A DNA stretch of 22,562 bases from REEB85 sp018971455 (GTDB taxonomy: Bacteria > Pseudomonadota > Alphaproteobacteria > Acetobacterales > Acetobacteraceae), in the NCBI GenBank assembly GCA_028871195.1, contig JAGWNT010000067.1:1-22562 (forward strand), in the 5' to 3' direction. The translations under genes and the position numbers were made by a program. This document shows positions 8,862 to 17,075 of the stretch, one piece after another. The notes under the pieces were generated by a model. That model searched no databases and was not told the origin of the DNA. It was given only the letters and a program-made list of their open reading frames with translations. The first letter of the stretch is position 1; each line of letters starts with the position of its first letter.

Positions 8862-9362
8862 ATGCCCCACACCGCCCCCCTGGTCGGCCTCATCATGGGC
8901 AGCCAGTCGGACTGGACCACCCTGCGCCACGCCGCCGAGACGCTGGAGCGGCTCGGCATCGCGCATGAGCGGCGCATCGTCTCCGCCCATCGCACGCCGG
9001 ACCGCTTGGCGGCCTACGCCAAGACGGCGCGCGGCCGCGGCATCAGGGTGATCATTGCCGGCGCCGGCGGGGCGGCGCATCTGCCCGGCATGGCGGCCGC
9101 CTTCACCAGCCTGCCGGTGCTCGGCGTGCCGGTGGAAAGCCACGCCCTGAAGGGCATGGATTCGCTGCTCTCCATCGTGCAGATGCCGGCCGGGGTGCCG
9201 GTCGGCACGCTGGCCATCGGCCGCGCCGGCGCCATCAACGCGGCCCTGCTGGCCGCCGCCATCCTCGCCCTGGCCGACCCCGCCCTGGCCGAGCGGGTGG
9301 AGGCGCTGCGCGCCGAGCAGACGGCCGCCGTGGCCGATGAGCCGGTGGACGCCCCGCCTTGA
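8862..9362 (+). CDS. purE: 5-(carboxyamino)imidazole ribonucleotide mutase
   Basis: A 166-residue class I PurE, which converts N5-CAIR to CAIR in de novo purine synthesis. Visible motifs are MGSQSDW (12-18), SAHRTPDRL (41-49, with the catalytic His H43), GAGGAAHLPGM (67-77) and KGMDSLLSIVQMPAGVPV (97-114). The length is normal. Its stop codon shares one base with the purK ATG (TGATG at 9360-9364), so the two enzymes that act in succession are translationally coupled. The ATG at 8862 follows the YdcH stop by 6 bases; GAGCC is the only weak ribosome-binding match, so coupling from the upstream gene is likely. Confidence 0.97.
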   Translation: MPHTAPLVGLIMGSQSDWTTLRHAAETLERLGIAHERRIVSAHRTPDRLAAYAKTARGRGIRVIIAGAGGAAHLPGMAAAFTSLPVLGVPVESHALKGMDSLLSIVQMPAGVPVGTLAIGRAGAINAALLAAAILALADPALAERVEALRAEQTAAVADEPVDAPP

Positions 9363-10522
9363 TGCGCGCCGCGCCCGGCCTCGGATGGCTCGCCCCCAAT
9401 GCCACCATCGGCATCGTCGGCGGCGGCCAGCTCGGCCGCATGTCGGCCCTCGCCGCCGCCCGCCTCGGCTACCGCAGCCATGTGCTGACGCCGGAGCCTG
9501 ACAGCCCGGCCGGCCAGGTCTGCGCCGGCGTCACCCTCGGCGAGTATGAGGATCCCCAGGCGCTGTGCGATTTCGCCGCCCGGGTGGATGTGATCACCTT
9601 CGAGTTCGAGAATGTCAGCGCCGAAGGGCTCGACCTGCTGGCCTCGCTGAAGCCGGTGCACCCGTCCCCGGCGGTTCTGCGCATCAGCCAGGACCGGCTG
9701 GCCGAAAAGACCTTCCTCAACGCCGCCGGGGTGCCCACCGCGCCGTGGCGCGCGGTCGCCACCCGAGCCGAACTGGACGCCGCCGTGGCCGCCCTCGGCC
9801 TGCCGGCGATCCTCAAGACCACGCGCCTCGGCTATGACGGCAAGGGCCAGGCATTGCTGCGCACGCCGGACGATCTCGACGCCGCGTTCGACACCCTGGC
9901 ACCGAAGCCGCTGGTGCTCGAGGGATTCGTCGATTTCGCCTGCGAAATCAGCGTCATCGTCGCCCGCGGCGCCGATGGCGCGCTGGCCGCCTTCGACGCG
10001 GTGCAGAACACCCATCGCGACCATATTCTCGACCTCACCCTCGCCCCGGCGCCGGTCAGCGAGCAGATCGCCGCCGCCGCCGGCCAGGTCGCCCGCCAGG
10101 TCGCCGAGGCGCTCGGGCTGGTCGGCCTGCTGGCGGTGGAGATGTTCCTCACCGCCGACGGCCGCGTGCTGGTCAACGAGATCGCGCCGCGCCCGCATAA
10201 TTCCGGCCACTGGACCATCGATGCCTGCCCGGCGAGCCAGTTCGAACTGCATATCCGCGCCGTGGCCGGGCTGCCGCTGCCGGCGGCGACGCGCCATTCG
10301 GACGCGGTGATGAAAAATCTGGTCGGCCCGCGCGAGACCGGGCTGTGGCCCCGGATCCTGGCCATGCCGGGCCTGATCCCGCATCTCTACGGCAAGGCCG
10401 AGGCGCGGCCCGGGCGCAAGATGGGCCATGTCACGCGGCTGTTCCCGCGCGGCGCCCTGCCCGGCCCCTTCGGCATCGCCGCCGCCCTCGGCGAGCTGGC
10501 GGCCCAGGACCAGGACGCCTAG
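9362..10522 (+). CDS. purK: 5-(carboxyamino)imidazole ribonucleotide synthase
   Basis: A 386-residue ATP-grasp enzyme that makes N5-CAIR from AIR, bicarbonate and ATP, the step before PurE. The N-terminal motif is GIVGGGQLGRM. FEFENVSAEGL, HPSPAVLRISQDRLAEKTFL, TRLGYDGKGQ (ATP-binding loop) and VNEIAPRPHNSGHWTIDAC (metal and ATP site) follow in the usual order. Length is typical. The ATG at 9362 was preferred over an in-frame TTG one codon earlier. It is followed after 7 bases by a membrane glycosyltransferase, so the operon runs on beyond purine synthesis. Confidence 0.97.
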   Translation: MRAAPGLGWLAPNATIGIVGGGQLGRMSALAAARLGYRSHVLTPEPDSPAGQVCAGVTLGEYEDPQALCDFAARVDVITFEFENVSAEGLDLLASLKPVHPSPAVLRISQDRLAEKTFLNAAGVPTAPWRAVATRAELDAAVAALGLPAILKTTRLGYDGKGQALLRTPDDLDAAFDTLAPKPLVLEGFVDFACEISVIVARGADGALAAFDAVQNTHRDHILDLTLAPAPVSEQIAAAAGQVARQVAEALGLVGLLAVEMFLTADGRVLVNEIAPRPHNSGHWTIDACPASQFELHIRAVAGLPLPAATRHSDAVMKNLVGPRETGLWPRILAMPGLIPHLYGKAEARPGRKMGHVTRLFPRGALPGPFGIAAALGELAAQDQDA

Positions 10523-10529
10523 CCGCGCG

Positions 10530-11837
10530 ATGCGGCGCCTGCCTCCGCCATGGGAGCTGGCCGCCACCGGCGCCGCCATGCTGGTGCTGGAAGGGATCGG
10601 CCTCGCGCTGCAATCGCCCGGCGAGCACCATGCAGCGTTTGCCGCCGTGCTGCTGGCGCAGGGCGCGCTCTACGCGGTCGCCGTGCGCGGCGTATGGGCG
10701 CAGCCGCGGGCCAGCCTCGGCCTCGTGCTCGCCATCGCCTGCCTGCTGCGCGCCGGCCCGCTGCTGGCGCCGCCGCACTGGTCCAACGACATCAACCGCT
10801 ACGTCTGGGACGGCCGGGTGCAGGCCGCCGGCTTCAACCCCTATTGCTGCCTGCCCGACGATGCCCGCCTGGCCGCCCTGCGCGACAGCACGATCTATCC
10901 CGGCATCAACCGCGCGACGACCGCGCCGACGATCTATCCGCCCATCGCCCAGATGGGATTCCGCCTCGCCCAGGCCCTCGGCGACAGCGTCGGCGCGATG
11001 AAGGCCGTGATGCTCGGCTTCGAGATCATCGGCGTGCTGGCACTGCTGCGCCTGCTGCGCCGGGCCGGCCGCCCGCCCGCCCAGATCATCCTCTACGCCT
11101 GGCTGCCGCTGCCGGTATGGGAGATCGCCGGGTCGGGGCATGTGGACGCGCTGGCCGTGGGGTTCGTCGCCCTCACCCTGCTCGCCGCGGCGGGCGGGCG
11201 GCGGATCGCGACCGGCATCCTGCTGGGCTGCGCGACCCTGACCAAATTCTTCCCCCTCGTGCTGGCGCCGGCGCTGTGGCGGCGCGGCGACCGGCGGATG
11301 CCCACGGCCTTCGCCGTCACGCTGCTGCTCGCCTACCTGCCCTTCATCAGCGCCGGGGCCGGCGTGCTGGGCTTCCTGCCGGGCTACACGACGGACGAGC
11401 ACCTCGCCGCCGGACGCGGCTTCTGGCCGGTCGATCTGCTCCATCGCGGCCTCGGCCTGGCGGTGACGCCGGGCCTCTACGTCGCGTTCTGCGGCGTGGT
11501 GATGGCCGGCCTCGCGATCGGCGCCCTGCTGCGCGGTGACCGCGAGGCGGCGATGCTGCGCTGGTCGGCACGGCTCGGCCTGGCGACGATGGTTTTGTTC
11601 ACGCCGCATTACGACTGGTATTTCGTCTGGCTCGTGCCCCTCCTGCTGCTCGGCTGGGAGCGGCCGTACTGGCCCGGACTCTGGCTCGCGCTGACCGGCC
11701 CGCTGCTCTACGCCGATCCCTTCGCCCAGGGTGTGCCGCTATGGGTGGGCGGCATCCTCTATGGCGGCTTCATCCTCCTCTCGCTCGGCGATGTCATCGC
11801 CCGGCGCCGAACGCCCGCCGCCCTCCATGCCGCCTGA
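10530..11837 (+). CDS. multi-pass membrane glycosyltransferase, GT-C fold (GT87-like)
   Basis: A 435-residue integral membrane protein with roughly ten or more hydrophobic segments. The first cytoplasm-exterior loop carries DINRYVWDGRVQAAGFNPY (87-105), a motif of polyprenyl-phosphate-sugar-dependent mannosyltransferase-like proteins in the GT-C/GT87 group, including the acidic residue expected near the first long loop. ATLTKFFPLVLAPALWRRGD and the FTPHYDWYFVWLVPLLLLGW region are also typical. Such enzymes transfer a sugar from a lipid carrier outside the cytoplasmic membrane. It follows purK by 7 bases and overlaps the GT2 gene by 11 bases, so the two probably work as donor-maker and transferase. 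Acceptor and sugar are unknown. Confidence 0.78.
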   Translation: MRRLPPPWELAATGAAMLVLEGIGLALQSPGEHHAAFAAVLLAQGALYAVAVRGVWAQPRASLGLVLAIACLLRAGPLLAPPHWSNDINRYVWDGRVQAAGFNPYCCLPDDARLAALRDSTIYPGINRATTAPTIYPPIAQMGFRLAQALGDSVGAMKAVMLGFEIIGVLALLRLLRRAGRPPAQIILYAWLPLPVWEIAGSGHVDALAVGFVALTLLAAAGGRRIATGILLGCATLTKFFPLVLAPALWRRGDRRMPTAFAVTLLLAYLPFISAGAGVLGFLPGYTTDEHLAAGRGFWPVDLLHRGLGLAVTPGLYVAFCGVVMAGLAIGALLRGDREAAMLRWSARLGLATMVLFTPHYDWYFVWLVPLLLLGWERPYWPGLWLALTGPLLYADPFAQGVPLWVGGILYGGFILLSLGDVIARRRTPAALHAA

Positions 11838-12540
11838 GGCGCAGCGCCCGCGCGTGGCGGCGATCATTCCCGTGCTCGACGAGGAGGGCGCGCTCGGCGC
11901 CGTGCTGGCCGCCATGCCGGCCGATGCGGTCGATGTCGTCATCGTCGTCGATGGCGGCAGCCGCGATCGCACGGTCGACGTGGCGCAGGCGCATGGCGCC
12001 GTCGTGGTGGTGCAGCAACGCCGCGGCTATGGCGCCGCCTGCGCCGAAGGGGCCGCCGAGGCCCGCCGGCGGGGGGCGGGCCTGCTCGCGTTCCTCGATG
12101 GCGATGGCGGCGACGATCCGCGGGAGATTCCCGTGCTGCTCGCCCCGCTTCTCGACGGCAGCAGCGATTTCGTCATCGGCTCGCGCACCCGCGGGGTTCG
12201 CGAGCGCGGCAGCATGGGGCCGCACCAGGTGCTCGCCGGCCGCGCCATCGGCGCGCTGACGGGGCTGCTCTACGGCGTGCGCTACACCGACATGGCCGCC
12301 CTGCGCGCCATCGGCGCCGACACGCTCGACCGGCTCGGCCTGCGCGAGATGACCTATGGCTGGAACCTGGAAATGCAGATGCGCGCCGCCCAGCTCGGCT
12401 TGCGGATCCGCGAGATACCGGTCTCGCACGCCCGGCGCATCGCCGGCCGCTCGAAGGTCGCGGGCACGCTGCGCGGCACGCTGAAGGCCGGCAGCCGCAT
12501 CATCGCCACCTTCTGGCGGGTGGCGCGCAGCCCGCGTTAG
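11827..12540 (+). CDS. glycosyltransferase family 2, polyprenyl-phosphate sugar synthase-like
   Basis: A 237-residue GT-A fold enzyme with no membrane segment. Motifs are IIPVLDEEGAL (13-23), VVDGGSRDRT (40-49), a DxD-type metal site in FLDGDGGDDP (89-98), FVIGSR (115-120) and TDMAALRAI (154-162). The C-terminal YGWNLEMQMRAA and SKVAGTLRGTLKAG are common in dolichol-phosphate-mannose-synthase-like proteins. It likely loads a sugar onto a polyprenyl phosphate for the overlapping GT-C gene; that pairing is inferred from context. The ATG at 11827 matches the beginning of the conserved fold. Its stop codon overlaps the stop codon of the convergent GMC gene. Confidence 0.85.
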   Translation: MPPEAQRPRVAAIIPVLDEEGALGAVLAAMPADAVDVVIVVDGGSRDRTVDVAQAHGAVVVVQQRRGYGAACAEGAAEARRRGAGLLAFLDGDGGDDPREIPVLLAPLLDGSSDFVIGSRTRGVRERGSMGPHQVLAGRAIGALTGLLYGVRYTDMAALRAIGADTLDRLGLREMTYGWNLEMQMRAAQLGLRIREIPVSHARRIAGRSKVAGTLRGTLKAGSRIIATFWRVARSPR

Positions 12541-14162
12541 GTAGGTGGCCGGCGGATGAGGTCGGCCCCCTTTTCGGCGATCATCAAGGTGGTGGCATAG
12601 GTATTTGCCGATGGCATGCTCGGCATGATCGACGCGTCGACCACGCGCAAGCCCTGCATCCCGTGCACCAGCAGCGTGTCACCCACCACCGCACTCGGAT
12701 CCGTCGCCGGACCCATGCGCGCCGTGCCGATGAGATGGTAGCACGTCGAGCCGTTGGCGCGCGCGAAGTCGAGCATTTCATCGTCGCTCTGCACCTGCGG
12801 CCCCGGCAGCGTCTCGCTCTCCACGAACGGGGCGAGTTCCGGGGTGGACAGCATGCGCCGCACCAGGCGCATGCCACCGATCGTCACCCGCCGGTCGATC
12901 GGATCGGACAGGTAGTTGGGCTGGATCTCGGGATCAACGAACACGTCGCGCGTGCGCGCCCGCACATGTCCGGTGCTCTCCGGGCGATGCGGCCAGGCGC
13001 CCGCGGTGAAACCCGGATAATCGTCGAGCACGTAGGTGGCACCCTGCTTGTAGCTGCCCGGCGTGAAGACGCATTGCAGGTCCGGCGCGTCCAGCCCGTC
13101 GAAGGATTTCCAGAACACATGCACCTGCGATGGCGCGACGGCCAGGATGCTCGGCCGGCTGGTCAGCCAGCGCGCGACCTGCAGGCCGAGGCGCGGTCCG
13201 CGCGACAATTCATTGAGCGTCTGCACGCCGTCCTTCGCCCGCACCACGTTGCGCACGGCGTAGTGATCGCGGAAATTCTCCCCCACGCCGGCCAGCGCGT
13301 GCACCACCTCCACGCCGAGCGATTGCAGCAACGGCGCCGGACCGACGCCCGAGACCTGCAACAACCGCGCGGTGTTGACGGTGCCGGCGCAAAGAATCAC
13401 CTCGCGCCGCGCCCGCACCTCGCGCGGCACCCCGCCGGGCGCGTTGAGGTAGCGAATGCCGACCGCCCGCCTGCCCTCGAAGACGATCGCGCTCGCCCGC
13501 GCCGTGGTGCGCACATCGAAGTTGGGGCGCGCCATCGCCGGCTTGAGAAAGGCCCGTGCGGCACTCACGCGCCGCCCGCGGTGGATCGCCCGCTGGAAAT
13601 AGCCGACGCCCGCCTGGTCGCCGCTGTTGTAATCCGGGTTGCGCGGAATGCCGAGGCCGATCACGCCGGCGATGAAGGCCTCCGAGGCGGGATGGATCCA
13701 ATCCATGTCGGTGATCGGAATGCCGCCCTCGCGTCCGCGCACCGCGTCATCGCCGAAGCCGATGCGCCGTTCGCTGCGGCGCAGATAGGGCAGCATGTCC
13801 GCATATCCCCAGCCGCGATTGCCGCGCTGCGCCCAGCTGTCCAGATCGGCCGGCTGGCCGCGATTGTAGATCATGCCGTTGATCGAGCTGGAGCCGCCGA
13901 GCGTGCGCCCCTGTGTGGTGGCGATCGCCCGCCCGCCGGTATTGGCGGTCGGCTCGGTCTTGAACTGCCAGGTGCAGGAGGGATCGAACAAGGTCTTGAT
14001 GAAGCCGGCCGGGATATGGATGTAGGGGTTGCGGTCAGGCGGCCCGGCCTCCAGCACACATACGCTGACCGCCGGATCATCGGTCAGCCGGTTGGCCAGC
14101 ACGGAGCCCGCCGCACCCGCGCCGACGATGACATAGTCGAAGGTATCCACTGCGGCGTTCAT
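12537..14162 (-). CDS. GMC family FAD-dependent oxidoreductase (alcohol/choline dehydrogenase-like)
   Basis: A 541-residue flavoprotein. It has the dinucleotide fold VIVGAGAAGSVLANRL (11-26), GMC signature 1 GRTLGGSSSINGM (85-97), signature 2 around GTVNTARLLQVSGVGP (260-275), and the C-terminal catalytic pair H476 (CYHLIGTARMG) and N520 (SANTYATTLMIAEKGADLI). The family oxidises primary alcohols such as choline or polyethylene glycol, and passes electrons to oxygen or a carrier. No export signal is seen. Its ATG overlaps the stop of the upstream dehydrogenase in ATGA (14159-14162), implying coupled translation and possibly consecutive oxidation steps. The His-Asn pair, rather than His-His, fits the choline-dehydrogenase-like branch. 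The substrate is not determined. Confidence 0.93.
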   Translation of the reverse strand: MNAAVDTFDYVIVGAGAAGSVLANRLTDDPAVSVCVLEAGPPDRNPYIHIPAGFIKTLFDPSCTWQFKTEPTANTGGRAIATTQGRTLGGSSSINGMIYNRGQPADLDSWAQRGNRGWGYADMLPYLRRSERRIGFGDDAVRGREGGIPITDMDWIHPASEAFIAGVIGLGIPRNPDYNSGDQAGVGYFQRAIHRGRRVSAARAFLKPAMARPNFDVRTTARASAIVFEGRRAVGIRYLNAPGGVPREVRARREVILCAGTVNTARLLQVSGVGPAPLLQSLGVEVVHALAGVGENFRDHYAVRNVVRAKDGVQTLNELSRGPRLGLQVARWLTSRPSILAVAPSQVHVFWKSFDGLDAPDLQCVFTPGSYKQGATYVLDDYPGFTAGAWPHRPESTGHVRARTRDVFVDPEIQPNYLSDPIDRRVTIGGMRLVRRMLSTPELAPFVESETLPGPQVQSDDEMLDFARANGSTCYHLIGTARMGPATDPSAVVGDTLLVHGMQGLRVVDASIMPSMPSANTYATTLMIAEKGADLIRRPPT

Positions 14163-15262
14163 GATCGTCCCGGGCCGGTCTGTCGGCTGGATGGCAAGGC
14201 GGCAATGATCGCCGCGGCAACCTCGGCGGTGCCGGCCGTGCCGCCGAGATCGCGCGTGCGCGGCCCCTCGGCGAGCACCGCCGCCACCGCCTCGCGGATG
14301 CCCGCTCCGGCGGCCGTCCCGCGCGCATCCTGGTGGCGCTCGGCCAGCCAGTCGAACAGCATCGCCGCCGACAGGATCGTCGCCACCGGATTGGCCACGC
14401 CGCGCGCGGCGATGTCCGGCGCGGTGCCGTGGCAGGGCTGGAACACGCCATGCGTGAAGCTGATATCTGCCGAGGGCGCGATGCCGAGCCCGCCCATGAT
14501 GCCGGCGGCGATTTCGGAGACGATGTCGCCGAACTGGTTCTCCATCACCACCACGTCGAAGCGTTCCGGCTGGGTCACCATCAGCATCGCGCCATTGTCG
14601 ATATAGACGCGGTCGGTGCCGATATCGGGGTGCCGCTCGGCGACCTCGTCGAAGATGCGCCGCATGAAGGCCATGCCGCGCAGCACATTGGCCTTGTCGA
14701 ACAGCGTCACATGCCCGCGCCCGCCCGCCATCCGCCGCCGCCGCGCCTCGGCGAAGGTCACCTCGAACAACCGCTCGCAGCCGGACCGCGTGATGGTCAT
14801 ACGATCGGTGACCGAGTCGGGGTCGTTGCCCGGCACGTCATGCCGCCCGGCGAACAGGCCTTCGGTCGATTCCCGCACGATCAGCATGTCCACCCGCGCA
14901 TGGACGAGCGGGCTCGGCACGCCGGCGAAGAGCCGCGCGGGGCGGAGCCCGGCGAACAGCGCGAAATGCTCGCGCATGTCGATCTGCGGCGCGATCTCGG
15001 TGCCGTCGGCCTTGCGGATATCCGGCCAGCCGGCCGCACCGAACAGGATGGCATCGGCCTGCCCGATGGCAAGCAGCGTGTCGGGCGCAATGGCGTGGCC
15101 GGTGTCGCGGTAATGCAGGGCGCCGGCGGGGTGGTGCGTGGGGGTGAAACGCAGCCCGGCCCGCCCGGCTGCTTCCCGCATCACATCCAGCGCCGCCGCC
15201 ACCACCTCGGGTCCGATGCCATCGCCCGGAACGACGGCGATGTCGTAGCATTGCTTGGCCAT
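14159..15262 (-). CDS. isocitrate/isopropylmalate/tartrate dehydrogenase family protein
   Basis: A 367-residue beta-decarboxylating NAD(P) dehydrogenase. VVPGDGIGPEVV (10-21), FAGLRPARLF (103-112), VRESTEGLF (129-137), the catalytic Lys in DKANVLRGM (K190), D222 in YIDNGAMLM and the metal site NQFGDIVSE (242-250) appear in family order. The residue four after D246 is Glu250, where IPMDH, ICDH and tartrate dehydrogenase usually have Asp. The TITRSGCERL segment (156-165) lacks the catalytic Tyr of leucine-pathway IPMDH, as in the D-malate/tartrate-like branch. It is unlikely to be leuB: there is no leuCD nearby, and it is coupled to a GMC oxidoreductase. The ATG at 15262 is where homology begins; longer upstream reading frames are shadows. 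Confidence 0.88.
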   Translation of the reverse strand: MAKQCYDIAVVPGDGIGPEVVAAALDVMREAAGRAGLRFTPTHHPAGALHYRDTGHAIAPDTLLAIGQADAILFGAAGWPDIRKADGTEIAPQIDMREHFALFAGLRPARLFAGVPSPLVHARVDMLIVRESTEGLFAGRHDVPGNDPDSVTDRMTITRSGCERLFEVTFAEARRRRMAGGRGHVTLFDKANVLRGMAFMRRIFDEVAERHPDIGTDRVYIDNGAMLMVTQPERFDVVVMENQFGDIVSEIAAGIMGGLGIAPSADISFTHGVFQPCHGTAPDIAARGVANPVATILSAAMLFDWLAERHQDARGTAAGAGIREAVAAVLAEGPRTRDLGGTAGTAEVAAAIIAALPSSRQTGPGRS

Positions 15263-15355
15263 GCGGCGGCGTTTCCCGATGATGCGCAGGGCACCGTAAC
15301 CGCGGCGATTCAGCCGCGCAACCAGCCCCGGGAGGGGCGCCGAGGGAGGCATGAC
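15263..15355. promoter_or_regulatory. divergent intergenic region, dehydrogenase/hydrolase
   Basis: These 93 bases separate the dehydrogenase-GMC operon from the hydrolase gene. They contain a small dyad, CGCGGC (15301-15306) and GCCGCG (15313-15318), with a 6-base loop at the centre, a possible regulator site. No convincing sigma-70 elements were found. Confidence 0.25.
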
Positions 15356-16501
15356 ATGCCGGAAACCGGGCCGCTGGCGGCCACACACCTCCCCGAGGGG
15401 GTGCGCAGCCGCATGATCGACACGCCGGCCCCGCTGCGCATGCACCTGCTGGAGGCGGGCGACCCGGGCCGCCCCTGCCTGCTTCTGCTGCACGGCTTTC
15501 CCGAGCTGGCCTATTCCTGGCGCCGGATCATGCCCGCCCTGGCCGCGGCCGGCTTTCACGTCATCGCCCCGGACCAGCGCGGCTACGGCCGCACCACCGG
15601 CTGGGACGGGCGCTTCGCCGCCGACCTCGCCCCCTGGCGCATGCTGAACCTGGTGCGCGACGCGCTGGCCCTCCTCGCCGCCCTCGGGCGGTCGCGGGTG
15701 GCCGCCGTCGTGGGGCATGATTTCGGCGCCCCGGTCGCCGGCTGGTGCGCGCTCGCGCGGCCGGACATCTTCCCGGCGGTGGCGATGATGAGCGCGCCCT
15801 TCGCCGGGCCGCCGAGCTGGCAGAGCGCGCCCGCGCCGGATCCCGTCCACGCCGATCTCGCCGCCCTGCCGCGCCCGCGCAAGCACTACCAATGGTATTA
15901 CTCGACGGCCGCCGCGGAGGCCGACATGCTGGCCTGCCCGCAGGGCCTGCACGCCTTTCTGCGCGCCTACTACCACATGAAGAGCGCCGACTGGATGAAG
16001 GGCAGCGACTGGGCGGCCAGCACCCCGGCCCCCCTGGCCGGCTGGACGGCGGCGGAACTCGCCCGCATGCCCGAATACTACATCATGGATCAGGCCAGCG
16101 GCATGGCGGCGACGGTGGCGCCCCACATGCCCTCGCCCGCGCAGATCGCCGGCTGCGCCTGGTTGCCCGACGCCGAACTCGCCGTCTACAGCACGGAATT
16201 TGCCCGCACCGGCCTGCAGGGCGGGCTCAACTGGTATCGCTGCAACACCAATGGCGACAATGCCGGCGAGCTGCGCCTCTTCGCCGGCCGCCGCATCGAC
16301 GTGCCGGCGCTGTTCATCGCCGGCCGGCAGGATTGGGGCGCCCAGCAGGTGCCCGGCAGCCTGGAGCGCATGCGCCATATCGCCTGCGCGGACATGCGCG
16401 GCTGCCATTTCGTCGATGGCGCCGGCCACTGGGTGCAGCAGGAGCAGCCGGCCGCGACCGCCGCGCTCCTGCTCGACTTCCTGCGTGGCCTCGCCGCATG
16501 A
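15356..16501 (+). CDS. alpha/beta hydrolase, epoxide hydrolase-like
   Basis: A 381-residue alpha/beta hydrolase. The oxyanion motif HGFPE (46-50), nucleophile elbow GHDFGA (120-125, Asp122 nucleophile), acid in GRQDWG (D326) and GAGHW (His358) form an Asp-His-Asp triad. This is the layout of epoxide hydrolases and haloalkane dehalogenases. HYQWYY (177-182) and LNWYR (291-295) supply the two cap-domain Tyr that activate an epoxide, favouring epoxide hydrolase. Such enzymes open epoxides to vicinal diols. The ATG at 15356 has GGGAGG 6 bases upstream; an internal ATG at 15413 would drop 19 residues that precede the fold. It is divergent from the dehydrogenase-GMC operon, and the diol could in principle feed those oxidoreductases, which is inference. 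Confidence 0.9.
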   Translation: MPETGPLAATHLPEGVRSRMIDTPAPLRMHLLEAGDPGRPCLLLLHGFPELAYSWRRIMPALAAAGFHVIAPDQRGYGRTTGWDGRFAADLAPWRMLNLVRDALALLAALGRSRVAAVVGHDFGAPVAGWCALARPDIFPAVAMMSAPFAGPPSWQSAPAPDPVHADLAALPRPRKHYQWYYSTAAAEADMLACPQGLHAFLRAYYHMKSADWMKGSDWAASTPAPLAGWTAAELARMPEYYIMDQASGMAATVAPHMPSPAQIAGCAWLPDAELAVYSTEFARTGLQGGLNWYRCNTNGDNAGELRLFAGRRIDVPALFIAGRQDWGAQQVPGSLERMRHIACADMRGCHFVDGAGHWVQQEQPAATAALLLDFLRGLAA

Positions 16502-16583
16502 TCCGCGTGATTGACGTGGCCCGGCCCCACGCCACCTCCGAAGGCGCGACGGGCGCGGACACAATGCAGGGAGAGACCACGCG

Positions 16584-17060
16584 ATGAGCAGCACCGAACT
16601 AGCCGAGGGCGACGCGGCGCCGGATTTCACCATGCCGGCCAGCGGCGGGCGTAGCGTCAGCCTCAAGGCGATGCGCGGCCGCCCGTTCCTGCTCTATTTC
16701 TACCCCAAGGCCGACACGCCCGGCTGCACCAAGCAGGCCTGCGCCTTGCAGGAGGCGCTGCCCCAGCTGGGCCGCCTGAAGCTCGACGTGATCGGCGTGT
16801 CCAAGGACAAGATGCCGCCGATCGAGAAATTCGCCGCCAAATACAACCTCACCTTCCCGCTTGCGTCCGACGCGACGACGGGCGTCGCCGAGGCCTATGG
16901 CGTCTGGGTCGAAAAATCGATGTACGGCCGCAAATACATGGGCATGGAGCGCACCAGCTTCCTCATCGATAGCGCCGGCCGGATCGCCCGCATCTGGCGC
17001 AAGGTCAAGGTCGCGGAGCATGCCGGCGACGTGCTGGCGGCGGCCAAGAGCGTGACCTGA
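16584..17060 (+). CDS. bcp: thioredoxin-dependent peroxiredoxin, Bcp/PrxQ type
   Basis: A 158-residue peroxiredoxin that reduces hydrogen peroxide and alkyl hydroperoxides using thioredoxin. The active site is KADTPGCTKQAC (42-53), with peroxidatic Cys48 and resolving Cys53 five residues later, the PrxQ arrangement. DFTMP and the MGMERTSFLID segment are also standard. Length is normal, and no signal peptide is seen, so it acts in the cytoplasm. The ATG at 16584 has AGGGAGA a short distance upstream. It lies 82 bases after the hydrolase and 15 bases before the LysR gene, so it may share transcripts with either, although its function is independent. Confidence 0.94.
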   Translation: MSSTELAEGDAAPDFTMPASGGRSVSLKAMRGRPFLLYFYPKADTPGCTKQACALQEALPQLGRLKLDVIGVSKDKMPPIEKFAAKYNLTFPLASDATTGVAEAYGVWVEKSMYGRKYMGMERTSFLIDSAGRIARIWRKVKVAEHAGDVLAAAKSVT

Positions 17061-17075
17061 CGGCAGGGCGCGACG

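Noticed and set aside
12663..14606. A 647-codon + strand frame over the GMC gene
   Set aside because: It is antisense to a complete GMC oxidoreductase and shows no domain; a composition shadow.
14159..15262. Calling the dehydrogenase leuB
   Set aside because: There is no leuCD nearby, the catalytic Tyr segment differs and it is coupled to a GMC oxidoreductase. The broader family name is safer.
15263..16666. In-frame 5' extension of the dehydrogenase (total 835 codons)
   Set aside because: The extension is antisense to the epoxide hydrolase gene and has low-complexity composition. Family homology begins at the ATG at 15262.
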